DNA of 64,000 nt, taken from the NCBI GenBank assembly GCA_030407005.1, contig JAUDYN010000005.1, positions 1,860,001 to 1,924,000 of the forward strand, given 5' to 3'. The translations under genes were made by a program, and so were the position numbers. The notes below the pieces were generated by a model. The model was not told where the DNA came from, did no database searches, and saw only the letters and a list, made by a program, of their open reading frames with translations. This DNA is from Desarmillaria ectypa (Eukaryota > Basidiomycota > Agaricomycetes > Agaricales > Physalacriaceae). Shown one piece after another: positions 12,156 through 23,414 of this stretch. Every line of letters begins with the position of its first letter. Within the stretch, counting starts at the first letter, position 1.

Positions 12156-13122
12156 GAAAGAGAAAAAGAAAAAGATGAGGAGACAATGGATGAAAGGAAA
12201 GGAATGAGCGGGAACAATGTGGGGTAAAGGTACAGATGCGTGGGAATTTGTCGTCTAAATTGCTGACAACAATGACCTCGATATCGGACAAGCAACATTA
12301 GAATACATATGGCTCACCTTCTCTATTGTCGCCAGCGTGGGTATCGGGGTGGCGCTGTATTCTTCTCTCTGTAAAATCGGATGATTGGACCTTGATTCTG
12401 GCAGCACGTCTGGCAGCACGTTGAGAGGTACTGAGCGATACACGGAATGCTGGGAATGTTGGCCCTTATAGGCGCTCAAACGGGACCCTGGCCAGCTGGC
12501 TTGAACGCCGTCCTTCTAAAAGGGCCATCATTGATATCCATTCAGCAATAACAGTAACTCCGTTTATTGATGGGTCGTTGCGTCACCACTATAGCACCGG
12601 TTTTCTACTCCGTTCAGGACACTCTACTCCAACCTCTCACGCATGAAGTTTTTCTGGGGAAAAGTCGTTACCATATAGTCGATGCAAGGTCACCCTCTCT
12701 TGGATGCTCAAGGCTGGGGTGTATTAATCTAGTTACCTTTCGAATTGCATGCTTTGCGGATAAACGTAAAGATAAATGTTGCTCAAGTTCTGAAGAAGCG
12801 CCAGCACCAGCACAGGCTATGCTCGCCGCGAATCTGATGGAACCATTAACTCTACGTGATTTATTGCTTGCAACCGAAGGCAACGGGACATCTAAAACAT
12901 TATCCATAATTGATAAGGTAGGGAAAGGCCTCATTTAAATATCATTGGACGGACAATCGATTTGTCGCGGATTGCAGATATGGTTGTATGTACATGCTCG
13001 ATGTTATGCTACAGAGATTGGTAGCAGATACCCTTATCTATCATAGGATTCGAAAATTTTCGATCACCTTCCTCTTCTGATACTGACTACGTACTTACCG
13101 GCCTTTTCTTTCTTCCACAACC
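12156..13122. other. Divergent promoter region, trehalase / ZPR1
   Basis: This 967-bp region lies between two divergent starts. It includes a purine-rich tract (about 12160-12210). Two overlapping antisense frames (12567-12938 plus, 12668-12934 minus) show no motif, and I do not call them genes. Confidence 0.5.
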
Positions 13123-14827
13123 ATGTCCAAGGCCAATGAACTCTTTCCAAGTATTGGATCCGCTGCAGATAAGGCGGACTTGCTCCCCGAGAAAGACCAG
13201 GAAATCAACGAATCAAAAGCAGACGATACAGACGATAGGCCTACCCAAGAAATCGAGTCACTCTGCATGAAATGCGGCGAGCAGGTCCCTATCTTACTCT
13301 ATCCGAGGTCAAAAATACCTGACTATTCTCCTATTAGGGTGTTACCAGGATGCTACTCACATCAATTCCATTTTTCCGCGAAGTCATCGTCATGTCATTT
13401 AGATGTGAGCATTGCGGAGCGACGAACAACGAAATACAGTCTGCAGGCACCATACGTCGTGTGTTCATGTCTGGTCTTATCATCAACTTTTTCTGATGAA
13501 ATGTAGCTGAGGGTACCATCTACACGGCGCATATACTCTCCCGATCCGACCTTAATAGACAAATTATTCGCTCTGCAAGCTGCGAGATCGTGATCCCAGA
13601 ATACCAACTCACGCTCCCACCTTCTACTCGCGGACAGCTCACCACAGTGGAAGGCTTGATTCGTGATGTCGTAGCTGATCTGAGCATGGACCAGCCGCTG
13701 CGGCGCATACAGGACGAAGACAGTTACACGAAAATTCAAGCTCTAATCGACAAACTGAAGGATATCCTTGACGACTCAGAAGACGAAGACGAAGATGTAC
13801 AGGTTGGAAAGGCATCGGAAAAGAACCATATTCCTATGCCGCCTTTTACGCTCAAGTTGGACGATCCCGCAGGAAACTCGTTCATTGAGTTCGTGAACAG
13901 CATGGCAGACCCCAAGTGGAAGATGAGAACATATCCTCGAACATTGAAGCAGAATATAGCGCTGGGGCTTGTCGCGCCACCTGAGGAGAATGAAGGAGCT
14001 CTCCAGGAAGGTGGTGAAGAATTAGGTGGTGGCGAGGCTGGAACTGACGAAGAGATTTTTGTCTTCCACGGACCATGTTCAAGCTGTGGCCATCCCACTG
14101 ATACCATGATGAAGAAAGTCAACATACCTTACTTCAAAGTACGCTACCTTTTGTTTCGTGCTCATCTATCTGACGATATCTTAGGAAGTCATCATCATGT
14201 CCATTAATTGTGATCGTTGTGGATACAGGGACAACGAAGTCAAGTCTGGTTCTGCTATCTCGGAAAAGGGCAAACGGATAACACTCAAGGTCGAGGACCG
14301 CGAAGACTTGAGCCGGGATATTCTTAAAGTACTGTCCTATCTTTTTGATAATATTGAAGACTAACAATTCTCCAGAGTGAAACCAGTGGTATGACGATTC
14401 CAGAAATCGATCTCGTTTTACAGTACGGCACCCTTGGAGGTCGTTTCACCACTCTCGAAGGTATCCTCGACCAGGTTTACGAGGAGCTATCAGAAAAGGT
14501 ACTCCAGCTTGGAGATTCTTCGACTGCCGGCGAAAGGAAAACATTCCAAGGGTTCCTCAAGGGCCTGAAAGAGGTACATCGATCAGAACACGTTGCTACT
14601 GTTCTGACCCCATTTTTTAGGTGACAAACGTTGAAAGACCGTTCACGCTCATTCTCGATGACCCTTTGGCCAACTCATATGTGCAGAACTTGTACGCTCC
14701 CGACCCCGATCCTAACATGACTGTTGAGTTGTATGACCGGACATGGCAGCAAAACGAGGAGCTAGGTCTCAATGACATGAAGATAGAGAATTACCAGGAA
14801 GATGAAGAGAAGCAAAAGCAGTCATAA
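13123..14827 (+). CDS. ZPR1: Zinc-finger protein ZPR1
   Basis: ZPR1 is a conserved eukaryotic protein that binds eEF1A and shuttles between cytoplasm and nucleus. The protein has the diagnostic duplicated layout. The first C4 finger is CMKCGEQ joined across an intron to GVTRMLL and ending CEHCG, followed by a domain with [31 protein letters not shown] and [13 protein letters not shown]. The second finger is [21 protein letters not shown] joined to [22 protein letters not shown], followed by the second domain with [27 protein letters not shown] and [16 protein letters not shown]. The start ATG at 13123 follows a pyrimidine-rich leader. About five short introns. An acidic linker ([10 protein letters not shown]) lies between the core elements of the first half. 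The length, about 480 residues, fits the family. Confidence 0.95.
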
Positions 14828-14986
14828 CAGAGCATATAGGTAACGATTTACGACACAGTATCCAACAATCGAAAGCATGCAAGTACGTGTACAGTTGCTA
14901 GACGGAGGTTTCTTGTACCAAATAGAATTACATACCGTAGTGTACTTCCTATCAACGACAAGCGAATCATAAACTGTAAGCTATGA

Positions 14987-16837
14987 TCATATACCGGCCT
15001 CAGCAGGTATATCGAGAGTTGCCAACGCCTCAAGACCAAGCTTAGCCCAGTGAGAGACTACAGCTTCGTTGTCGAACCATAATTTGTCCTTAACGGCTAT
15101 GGAAGGGAACGAAGGACTAACGTGCTGATTGTCCGGCCATTGCGGCGACTCAGAAGTAGAATAATCTTCCGAGTTGCCGCTTTCATCTGGGAGCGTGACC
15201 GCTTCAAGCTCAAGTGATGAACAAGCTAGTTTATGCTCGGTATTTTGAGATGAAGACGGAACCGGAGGAGACGATAGGGGGTGGGGTGAACTCTTTCTTA
15301 GTGCTGAGGAAGTACCATCATCCAGGGTAGGTTGTGACGCACTGGAAAGCTGCTTTGTTTCTGCGCTCAAACTACCCACCGGGGTTCGCGTCCGTGAAAG
15401 TGGTGAGGAGGGAAAAGTATCATCATGAATGTTTGCTACCGATCGGACTGAGGCATCCTCGAGAGATATTGATGTCACTTCGACGACAGGTAAAGAACTG
15501 TCAGGCGTGCCAGAGTCAGAAGAACGAGATTTTTCGCCATCAAGCTCAACTTTATCACTAATCCGCCTGCGTTTTCTTGTCCCTGAAATTTCAACCTCTT
15601 CGTCAGCTGTTTCCTCCCGTGTTAGTACTAGCTTCTCTTCCTCATCCTCGTGCATACCATTCCATATGCAGCATTGTCGCATCCATCCAGAAACATTACT
15701 CTCCCCCTTTATTGTATCGAGCACGCCGATAACAGCCAACAAAATCTGATCATAGCCGAGGACCTTCTTCGACTTTTTCCGCTTTTTACGAGAAATGGCG
15801 GCCTCAGAATCTTGAACGTCAGAAGAAGGCTTGTCTCTTTCGTGTTGCCGGGTAGCGAGGTCGTGGCCTCGAATTTGGGCGGTGTACTCGGGTACACAAA
15901 AATGGTTCCAAGGTTGAAGCTGAGCTTTAAGTGGAGAATCGTCGAGAAGGAGGGTGGTGAGGGCAGAGTGAGTGTATGCGGAGCGGGATGGTTCGCTTAT
16001 AGGCGTTGGCTTGTCTGTTAAATGAGACGGTTCATCGGTGCTTGATAGTGCAGAAGCTTGATCATTTTCGTCCGGCAACAAAGAAAGCGCAGCCCATGGC
16101 TTGGCTAGGTTCTTGGTGGTCTGCGTTTTCTGGTCTGCAAGCACGTTCAGTGAAGATGAGAATCAAGAAATAGGAAACATACAATATTGTGCACTTGTCA
16201 ATCCAAGCGTATCTCGAGCCCACACGGCAACTAACTTCTTTTTCTCCTCCTTGAAGCACTGATCCACCATATGGTTAACATTGAATGGTTGCGCGGAACT
16301 CCAAACCATGGTGTCTAACCACTCTAGCGTCTTGGGATGAAATAGGTACTGCCTGAATGATCCCATGTAGGGACGGGGATGCGCGAGCCGGCGCTGAGGT
16401 TCTGAAGAGACTCTGTCCCGCCGGTATTTGCGAGGACCTTGGGGTCTCCCCTCTCTATACAGCAAAGTACCGTTTAAATCTAGGATGAGAAGCTTTCGCG
16501 AGGAAGAAGGGTCGTCTATATGCGTAGAAGGCTGCTGTGAGAGTTCGAGGTATTCAGCAGAAGGCTCGGTAGGTATTGGCGGGGGTGAAGGTGATGGTTC
16601 TCGGCGCGGTGGAGACCATCGTCGCGCTTCGTAGTATGTCGGTCTCCTCTCAAGGTGATCCGACATATAATAATCATACGGATGGGCTTGCCACTGGCTA
16701 TCATAGTATCCGTAAGTATCCCAAGCTTGCGGCCAGGACTGTCTGTTATTCTGTCCGTATGAAGAATCGTGATACTGTGGATCGTCGTTTGGGTCGACAT
16801 GGGCGTAATAATCGTATCCGTGACCTTGAAATGTCAT
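14987..16837 (-). CDS. FCP1/NIF-domain HAD phosphatase-like protein
   Basis: The protein starts at the ATG at 16837 with a Tyr/Gln/Asp-rich stretch (GYDYYAHVD, SQWQAHPYDYY). The HAD core follows: LLILDLNGTLLYR as motif I, HPRPYMGSFRQYLF, VWSSAQPFNVNHMV as motif II, KKLVAVWARDTLGLTSAQY, then across one intron KTQTTKNLAKPW and TLLLDDSPLKAQLQPWNHFCVPEY, the typical FCP1 motif III. In phosphatases of this family motif I is DxDxT; here the second Asp is Asn (DLNGT), so catalysis is uncertain. The C-terminal half is Ser-rich and charged with a nuclear-type basic run (SRKKRKKSKK), suggesting a nuclear regulatory protein. It converges on ZPR1 with 160 bp between stops. Confidence 0.85.
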
Positions 16838-17035
16838 TCTATGAGAGGCTCCGCACGAACGGCGAGCGTGAAGACGGGATGCTGGAAAGTCCCTGCACAA
16901 TGAGGAGTGACGTGCTGAACGGAGGTCAACGTGCGATCACCGTGCATTCGCCATCATCAGATATGATGCACTGGGAGTGCTTTTTACAATCAACTTCTCC
17001 ATTTCATCGGATTTCTCTTTTCCGCTCTCGTTACC

Positions 17036-19418
17036 ATGCCTAGCGAACAAGCCATTGAAGAGCTCTTGAATAAGGTTGATGCAGCTGAGGTAGAGCAGTA
17101 CACGACGACGCGAAAAGAACTATGGTCGTATTACCTCTACTACGTGGGCAACAACGGGTTGTCGGGATTCAATTTTGGCCCTTCGCAGCTCCAGAATCTT
17201 CTTTCTCTAGCAGGTTACGACCCCAAGGATCCCCCATTCGTGACGCCGTGCGACGACAGCTGCGTTTTGCCATATCTTGGCCAAGTTCGTGACAGTGCGC
17301 CCATAATTTCTTCATCAGACCCTGGGTGTGCACTGATTGTGTTCTCCAGTACAGTCCATTGTCTTGTTAACGAATGGCATTAGCTTTGCTATTCAAGCTG
17401 CCCTTCTTATATTCATTGGTGCATGGGCGGACTATGGTCGCTGGAGGTCTCGTTGATTTTCTTGCAACTCAACTTCCATTTTGATGTTGAACCCACCCAA
17501 CTCCCCAGGCCCAACATCACGATATTCTTTACCCTTCTTTCCGTATGCGTGTCTTTTGCATGGCTGGGGGTAGATGATCCTTCCAAATGGCGCGCCGGTA
17601 TAGCCTTGTATGTCCTAGGATGTACGTCTTCGTTCATCTCTTAGTCCACATGCTCCACGTCTAACGTATCTAAAGTGATAACTTATCAGGTGTGCATAGA
17701 TACAACAGATCATGATTTTGTCTTGACTTAGGATTCATACCTCAGTGTTCGCTGACATTTTGGACGGCCGCCTTTCCTGGGCTCGCTCAGGACCTTCCTG
17801 AGGTCAAAGGTTCGTTGACTGAATTAAACGACGGTCATAAAAGGTCAATATCATGTATTATTTCGTTTTCTTGCCCTGACATCGTCACAGTCAACAAGAT
17901 CATGAGCTTGTAACCTCGCTCGCGAAAAATCGAATATCCAATATCTCTTTTGCTGTATGCTCAGCTGGAGAAATTATAATACTTGCGGTTATGGTAGGAA
18001 TCCTCAAAGGGTTGCGATCAGAAGAAAACACAGAGAACAACACAAAGGCTTTCAGTGTTTTGATTGCGTTTTCTGGAGGGGTCTGGTGTATGTCATGTTT
18101 CTCTGTCAGCGGGCTACCAGCCTGACCAACAGTACTTTGCGCCTTGCCATGGTTTATTCTGGAAAAAAGACGCCCTGGTCTGCAGCTTCCTCCCGGAACT
18201 AGTATTATGATAGTTGGTTTCAAGCAAACATACGTCGCCTTTGGAGAATGTCTACGGCTCAAGCAGACCTTCTTATACCTCATCTTCTATTTCCTCATGT
18301 ACGCCACTCCCTTCCCTAATCGGTGTTGTTGATTAACTACTTATTATGCAGGGGGGACGTCTTAAATACCACTGTGTCAGTGGTTTCTCAATCCTGATCA
18401 TCTGCTTAAATAAATATTTGACTTCAATAGTACTGTCATTGGTACCCTACAGAATAGGTTTGTCCATGTCTTCTTCCGGTGTGGATCTTCTGACGCCCAG
18501 GGCATCCAGCGTGGTGGCTTACTCAACCCTTCAGCTGACTTTGCTTCTCATCGTCGGCATCGTAGCGCAGGGTATGGGTATATAGTACGTCAACATTCTA
18601 GCAAACCAGAGTCGAACTCAATTCTATCCAGTCTTTTCTGGCTGGTGCAAAAGCGCTATAGAATCAGCACGAAAGCTGTCGGTAGCTCTTATTTTCTGTA
18701 TGTCAAGGCCATTGACGAACTATTAACCAGATGCTCTTGTTCAACGTGTTTTGGATTATCGTCGGTCATAGTGTATCTCTCCCTGAGGTTTTTCCTCACG
18801 AACTCGTTAGGTTCTGACAGTTTGGGGCCTTATTGGCATTCATACAGACAAATTCGGGTTTAAGCACGTCTGGGAGATATGGTTCGCTGCATCCGTTCTC
18901 CATTGCTATAATCATCTTTGTAACAAGTTCATAAAGGTTGTATCAAATTTTCTATGGTCTCTTAGTATGCCCTTGGTACTCATACAGCCAAACCATGGTC
19001 AGCGAAGTTTCACCGCTTCCTCAGATGTAAGGTATTCACCCGCTTTCAAACGTGTAATTTGGCTCATGTATCCGCAGGTTTCTGTTCTTTGCCTTGTTTT
19101 CCGTCGTAAGTGCCAATTGCTTCAACACTATTAACGCTTCCACCTTATATATCTTCAACAGGTAGGCAAAACCTCTGCATTCATTGGTCCCCTTGTGTCA
19201 TCTGCTATAATAACGGCTTCGAATAACGACAACATGCCTTTTGCTTTTTTGTTCGCACTGTGAGTGAATATTTGTTCCTCTGCCAAGTCCACCTTCTTAT
19301 AAATTGTTTCAGAGGTGTTTTCAGCACACTTTTCCTTTGGCTGGTAGACGTTGAGAAAAGTTGCCTTGAATGTGCAGAATTTATTCAAGCAGAGGCGAAA
19401 CATAGTCGGATACCGTAG
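17036..19418 (+). CDS. Atg22-type vacuolar transporter (MFS)
   Basis: Atg22 proteins are vacuolar membrane permeases of the major facilitator superfamily that export amino acids from autophagic breakdown. The N-terminus contains ELWSYYLYYVGNNGLSGFNFGPSQLQNLLS, a hallmark of the family. Membrane segments follow in separate exons: SIVLLTNGISFAIQAALLIFIGAWADYGRWR, then NITIFFTLLSVCVSFAWLG and later hydrophobic exons. The last exons read VGKTSAFIGPLVSSAIITAS and GVFSTLFLWLVDVEKSRLECAEF, with the stop at 19418. At least ten introns of 50-60 nt break the gene, so the exact joins between 17640 and 19140 are not all resolved. The start ATG at 17036 is the first in the frame. The neighbouring FCP1-like gene is divergent. 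Confidence 0.82.
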
Positions 19419-19758
19419 ACAACGGAAACGCCGATGAAAAAGTCAATGTCTATGAGTCTCCGAGTATCTCTATGTTAAATAGTATCAAGAATGGGCCGGG
19501 CGTCCGCCGCCGACACGGCTTACATGAGCAGAATGCTTCCGGACCAAATCGGAAAGTTTCCGTTCACGGTCCTGAACGTCAACGTTGCATATTCTCCGTC
19601 TACTATACTCTACACCAAGTACCCCAGGGCTGGAGGTTGCTTGTGCACGGCATGCATCGTGTCGGACTTGCCTCCAGGTCCATATCGTCGACCGCTGGTC
19701 GGGGAGCTGTGCGGGTGTCCAGAAGGGTAAGTCTTCCCTTGTTCTTGGTGTTGGACGA
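19419..19758. other. Region between Atg22-type gene and MIC60
   Basis: This 340-bp spacer carries overlapping plus-strand frames (19472-19813, 19491-19730, 19585-19818). One may contribute an upstream exon or a longer N-terminus to MIC60, but none has a recognisable domain by itself. Confidence 0.4.
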
Positions 19759-21951
19759 ATGGATGCTGTGGTATCGGCTCTGTTGGACGTCGTTTGGTCA
19801 ACGAGAGCGGTAGAATAGAGCTGAAGAACGTTTTTAACGTGTCAGACGACCCATATTCTCTGTTTCAGTGCCCCAAGGCAGCCATGCTGATTTATGTTGC
19901 TGTTAGCGTCTTGCGACAGAGGCCTCTGAAGCGTCGACGGTAACACCAAAAAAGAAACCTCGAATTTTCAGGCGGATTTTCTGGGCTACGGCGACGCTGA
20001 CTGGCACCTTTTACGTCGGCAGCACCTTCGCCTCTTTCAACAACCAGACCTATTATAATTTCTTCAACGACCATGTCCCTCTCGGTCAATCCATGCTTGA
20101 GTATGCTGAAACGCACAATTGGGACACTCTCACGGTCGCAACGGCAATAGAATATACCAAGGACGCCATCATTTCCGTTCAGCGTTTCGTCACCGATTCG
20201 ATCAATGGCGTACCTAGCGCTATTGAAAACGTGAAGCATGTAGCTGAGCAGAAGGCTAGTGAAGCGCGAGACGCAGCCGTCAAGACCTATGAATCGTCGA
20301 AGGAACGGGCTAGGGCTGTTGCATCGGACATTAAAACGGATGTACAGAAAGTAGAGGAGAAGATCACGGGAAAGCAAGATGCCTTGGAAAAGCACCGGGA
20401 GCAACAGATTTCCGATGAGCTCCTTGAGCTCGTTCACCAGGCTGAAAATGCGTTGGCAGGCAAGATACCGCCTCCTGTAATCCCAGCCGCTCCTGCTCCT
20501 GCTCCTGCTCCCGCCCTCGTCCCTACCGATACAGTGAAAGCCCTTGAAACTCCCCCAGAAAACCCGCTAGTGAGTCCGGCTCCAGAGAAAGTGGCTGATA
20601 ATGTGTACACGGAACCATTACCTGTTGGATTCGAACCACCTCCTGGCTTTCAACGTCCTGCGCCGCCTCCCAAGAAAGAGGCACCTCCTCCTGAACTTCC
20701 CGCTGCACTTCCCCTCATCGCGCCATCAATTGCTGATGTATCCGACCCAATTATCAAGCACCTGGCCAGTACCATCGACGACCTAGCTTCATACCTAAAG
20801 TCCAACCCTAATGCCGCTTCTCAGATTACACCCGTGCTTGAAGCTGCCAAGGGTGACTTGTCTTCACTCGTGGAGAGGATCGAGACTGTGAAGGATGAAG
20901 AACGAGCTGGACTGCAGGCAACGATGGATGAACAGACCAGGGAATATACTATCAAAATGATTGAACTGGAGATGGAAGCTCAGGACAAACTTGATAGTCA
21001 AGAGGATGAGTTCAGGAAAGCTTTCGACCAGCACCAGGTTGAACTGACACGCGCTTACCGGGAGAAATTGGACAATGAGCTCAAGACGCATCTCGAAATT
21101 ATCAATGAGAGGTGTGAAACCTTGTCTTGACCTTGAAGACAGGAGCTAACCCGATTTTGGATAGACTCAAGGAAGAAGTTATTGCGCAAGGAATTGAGCT
21201 CCAACGTCGGTGGATTCGCGAAATTAAGGTCCGAGTTGAACAAGAGCGCGGCGGACGCCTTGCCAAACTCGACGAACTCTCCACGCAACTCAAGCGTTTG
21301 GAGCGCATTGCTTTGGATAATTCGGTTTATTTAGACGAGAACATTCGGATACACGCTCTTTGGACCGCAGTGCGCGCGCTGTCATCTTCAGCACTCTCAT
21401 CTCCTGTACGACAACCATTCCGCGAGGAGCTCCGGATGCTCCGGCACATTGCTACTGCCCGCGAAGATCCAGTTACCTCCGCTGCCCTTGACGCTCTCGA
21501 GTCAACCGAAGTCCCTGACGTTGGTGTTGAGCCATTTGCTGACCTCGCATCGTGGTTCACGACATCTGTTGCTCCCAAGGTGTCTAATGTTGCACTGGTG
21601 CCGGACCAGGATGCTGGATTACTTTCGCATCTTGCTAGTCACCTTTTGTCGAGCTTCCGGTTCAAGAGGCATGGCTTGATTTCCGGTGATGACGTCTTGA
21701 GTGTTTTGGCGCGGGCGGAGTACTATCTGAACGAAAAGGACCTCGATAGTGCAACGCGGGAGCTGAACCAGCTCAAAGGCACCGCCCAGGTCCTACTGTC
21801 TGATTGGTTGGAAGCTGCGCGGAGACGTCTGGAGGTACAACAAGCGTTAGAGGTATGTGATACTTCTCTTTGTTTGAAGAGGATCTGCTGAACCAGATTA
21901 TTACAGGTAGTACAAACTCAGGCTACGTTAACATCGTTGTTACTTGTGTAG
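19759..21951 (+). CDS. MIC60: MICOS subunit MIC60 / mitofilin
   Basis: MIC60 is an inner-mitochondrial-membrane protein that shapes crista junctions. The main body begins after an intron with RLATEASEASTVTPKKK, then a basic stretch and one membrane anchor (ATLTGTFYVGSTFASF), FFNDHVPLGQSMLEYAETHNWDTL, a Pro/Ala-rich linker and a long charged coiled coil. A short intron near 21112-21163 joins HLEIINER to LKEEVIAQGIELQRRW. The C-terminal mitofilin domain includes FREELRMLRHIA, GLISGDDVLSVLARAEYYL and GTAQVLLSDWLEAARRRLE, and the last exon ends ALEVVQTQATLTSLLLV at 21951. The first exon is uncertain: the ATG at 19759 (MDAVVSALLDVVWSTRA) is phase-compatible and could be part of the targeting presequence, but an earlier start is possible. 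Confidence 0.88.
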
Positions 21952-22006
21952 TGGCAACGCAATAGAAATGGTCAAAAGTAGCGAAACATGGAGCGTTAGG
22001 CACTCA

Positions 22007-23226
22007 TTAAATGGGTGAACTGGCCAAGATGATTATGATGCAGCTGTGCCGTTCATAGCGCATTCGCAGATAACTTGTGCTCGCCTCACGACGGTCTATA
22101 TAGAAAGAGTTAGTTACATCGGGTGCTTCAACTGACACTATTCTAACCTGTAAAGTTTCTGTCGAAGGCCCATCAGGTAAAGCCGGGGCCCTGGTGACCT
22201 TCACCAAGCCCGGAAATATTGTCGCGCCAACCCTGTCCATGTCCCCTCTTTCACTTTTCAGACATCGTTTCACGAGCTCGATCTGCCGTGGATAAAGGGT
22301 GCTGCCTAGTTCTGGGACGAAGGCCCGATAGAACGCGTCGCCCGACGTTGTGTTGGATCCGTGTAGCATCCGAGAAAACTCGTAAGCGGATTCAAGGATG
22401 GAAATACCTCCCGCAGCGGGTACGATGCCTCCCAAGACCCTCATGAGCTTTGGGACCTGCTCTTCGAGAATACTGAGAGACATGTCGGGAGTACATGATT
22501 CGACTGCCGCAGAAAATGTCTGTCGTCGCCAGACACAAGCAACGGTTGGATCACCTGTGAAGCATTAATAGTAGTTCCCAGAATTAATCAAAGCTGTACG
22601 GGCGAATAGATGTTCATGAATCCGTGCTAGCTGTATATTGGCATCGGTTGAGTTGGTCACCATGAGACAATTGATTATGCCTTCAGATATCGTCTCCGAC
22701 ATTGCATGACGCAGCAGATACTGCACTTGCATGGATGTTCCCATTATCTGGGCAGCAACGTCGGGACCGTTCGGTACATCACTGAGAACTGTGCTGCATA
22801 TAACGTCGAACGAGGCTGGTGGACTTCGTACGATCTCCGATGCCCATCGATTGATGAGTTTGTCTAATTGCGAGGCTGCATTCTACTGCCAAGTCGGTAA
22901 AAAGGTCCACAGATAGGGTCTGGCGTACTTTGATAGAGAAGTCATCGACAGAATTTCCTCCCTTTCCAGTCCGATCGGTATTGAATCCTCCCTCAAGCAA
23001 TGCTATCCTTGCACGGAGCAAGGCTACTTGTCGCTCCTGCTCTTCCAGTTGAGCCCGTTGTTGTTCTACTTTTTCGTGGGCAATTCGCTGGGTTCTGGTA
23101 AGTGGGCTGTATTTCGGCAAAAGTAGATTTCCATACAAAATTGGTCAATGCGTATCGATATTGCTCGCCAGAGACAACGTCCTGAGGTATGCCTTGGTAC
23201 GGAGCTCCATTTTGCTGGTAGGACAT
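22007..23226 (-). CDS. Uncharacterised fungal protein with N-terminal coiled coil
   Basis: I do not recognise this family. The ATG at 23226 begins MSYQQNGAPYQGIPQDVV. Splicing gives SGEQYRYALTNF joined to a Gln/Glu/Arg coiled coil (RIAHEKVEQQRAQLEEQ, ERQVALLRARIALLEGG), then KLINRWASEIVRSPP, DVAAQIMGTSMQVQYLLRHA, NIQLARIHEHLFARDPTVA, VWRRQTFSAAVESC and FYRAFVPELGSTLYPRQIEL. About 410 residues in five or six exons keep frame at plausible GT-AG sites. The 3' end is either the stop at 22007 by readthrough or, with one more intron, the stop at 22033 (ending CAMNGTAAS). There is no signal peptide or membrane segment. It is convergent with MIC60, whose stop is less than 100 bp away. I assign no function. 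Confidence 0.6.
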
Positions 23227-23414
23227 GGCAGCTAGAGTACAAGATGGACTTTGATCATTGACATTTGCTGGCAGTGTATAACAGGGTACCTGTTACATAC
23301 AGCACTCATGACCCACATCAGCTTTGCGCGCTTCGCTTACAGAAATTCAATAATCTCTATCAAAAAAATAAATTACAACACTAGTGGATACAACAGTAAC
23401 TAGCTGTCAATGGC

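Noticed and set aside
12567..12938. Overlapping sense and antisense frames in the trehalase/ZPR1 promoter
   Set aside because: No motif, no homology I recognise, and both strands are open by chance over the same bases.
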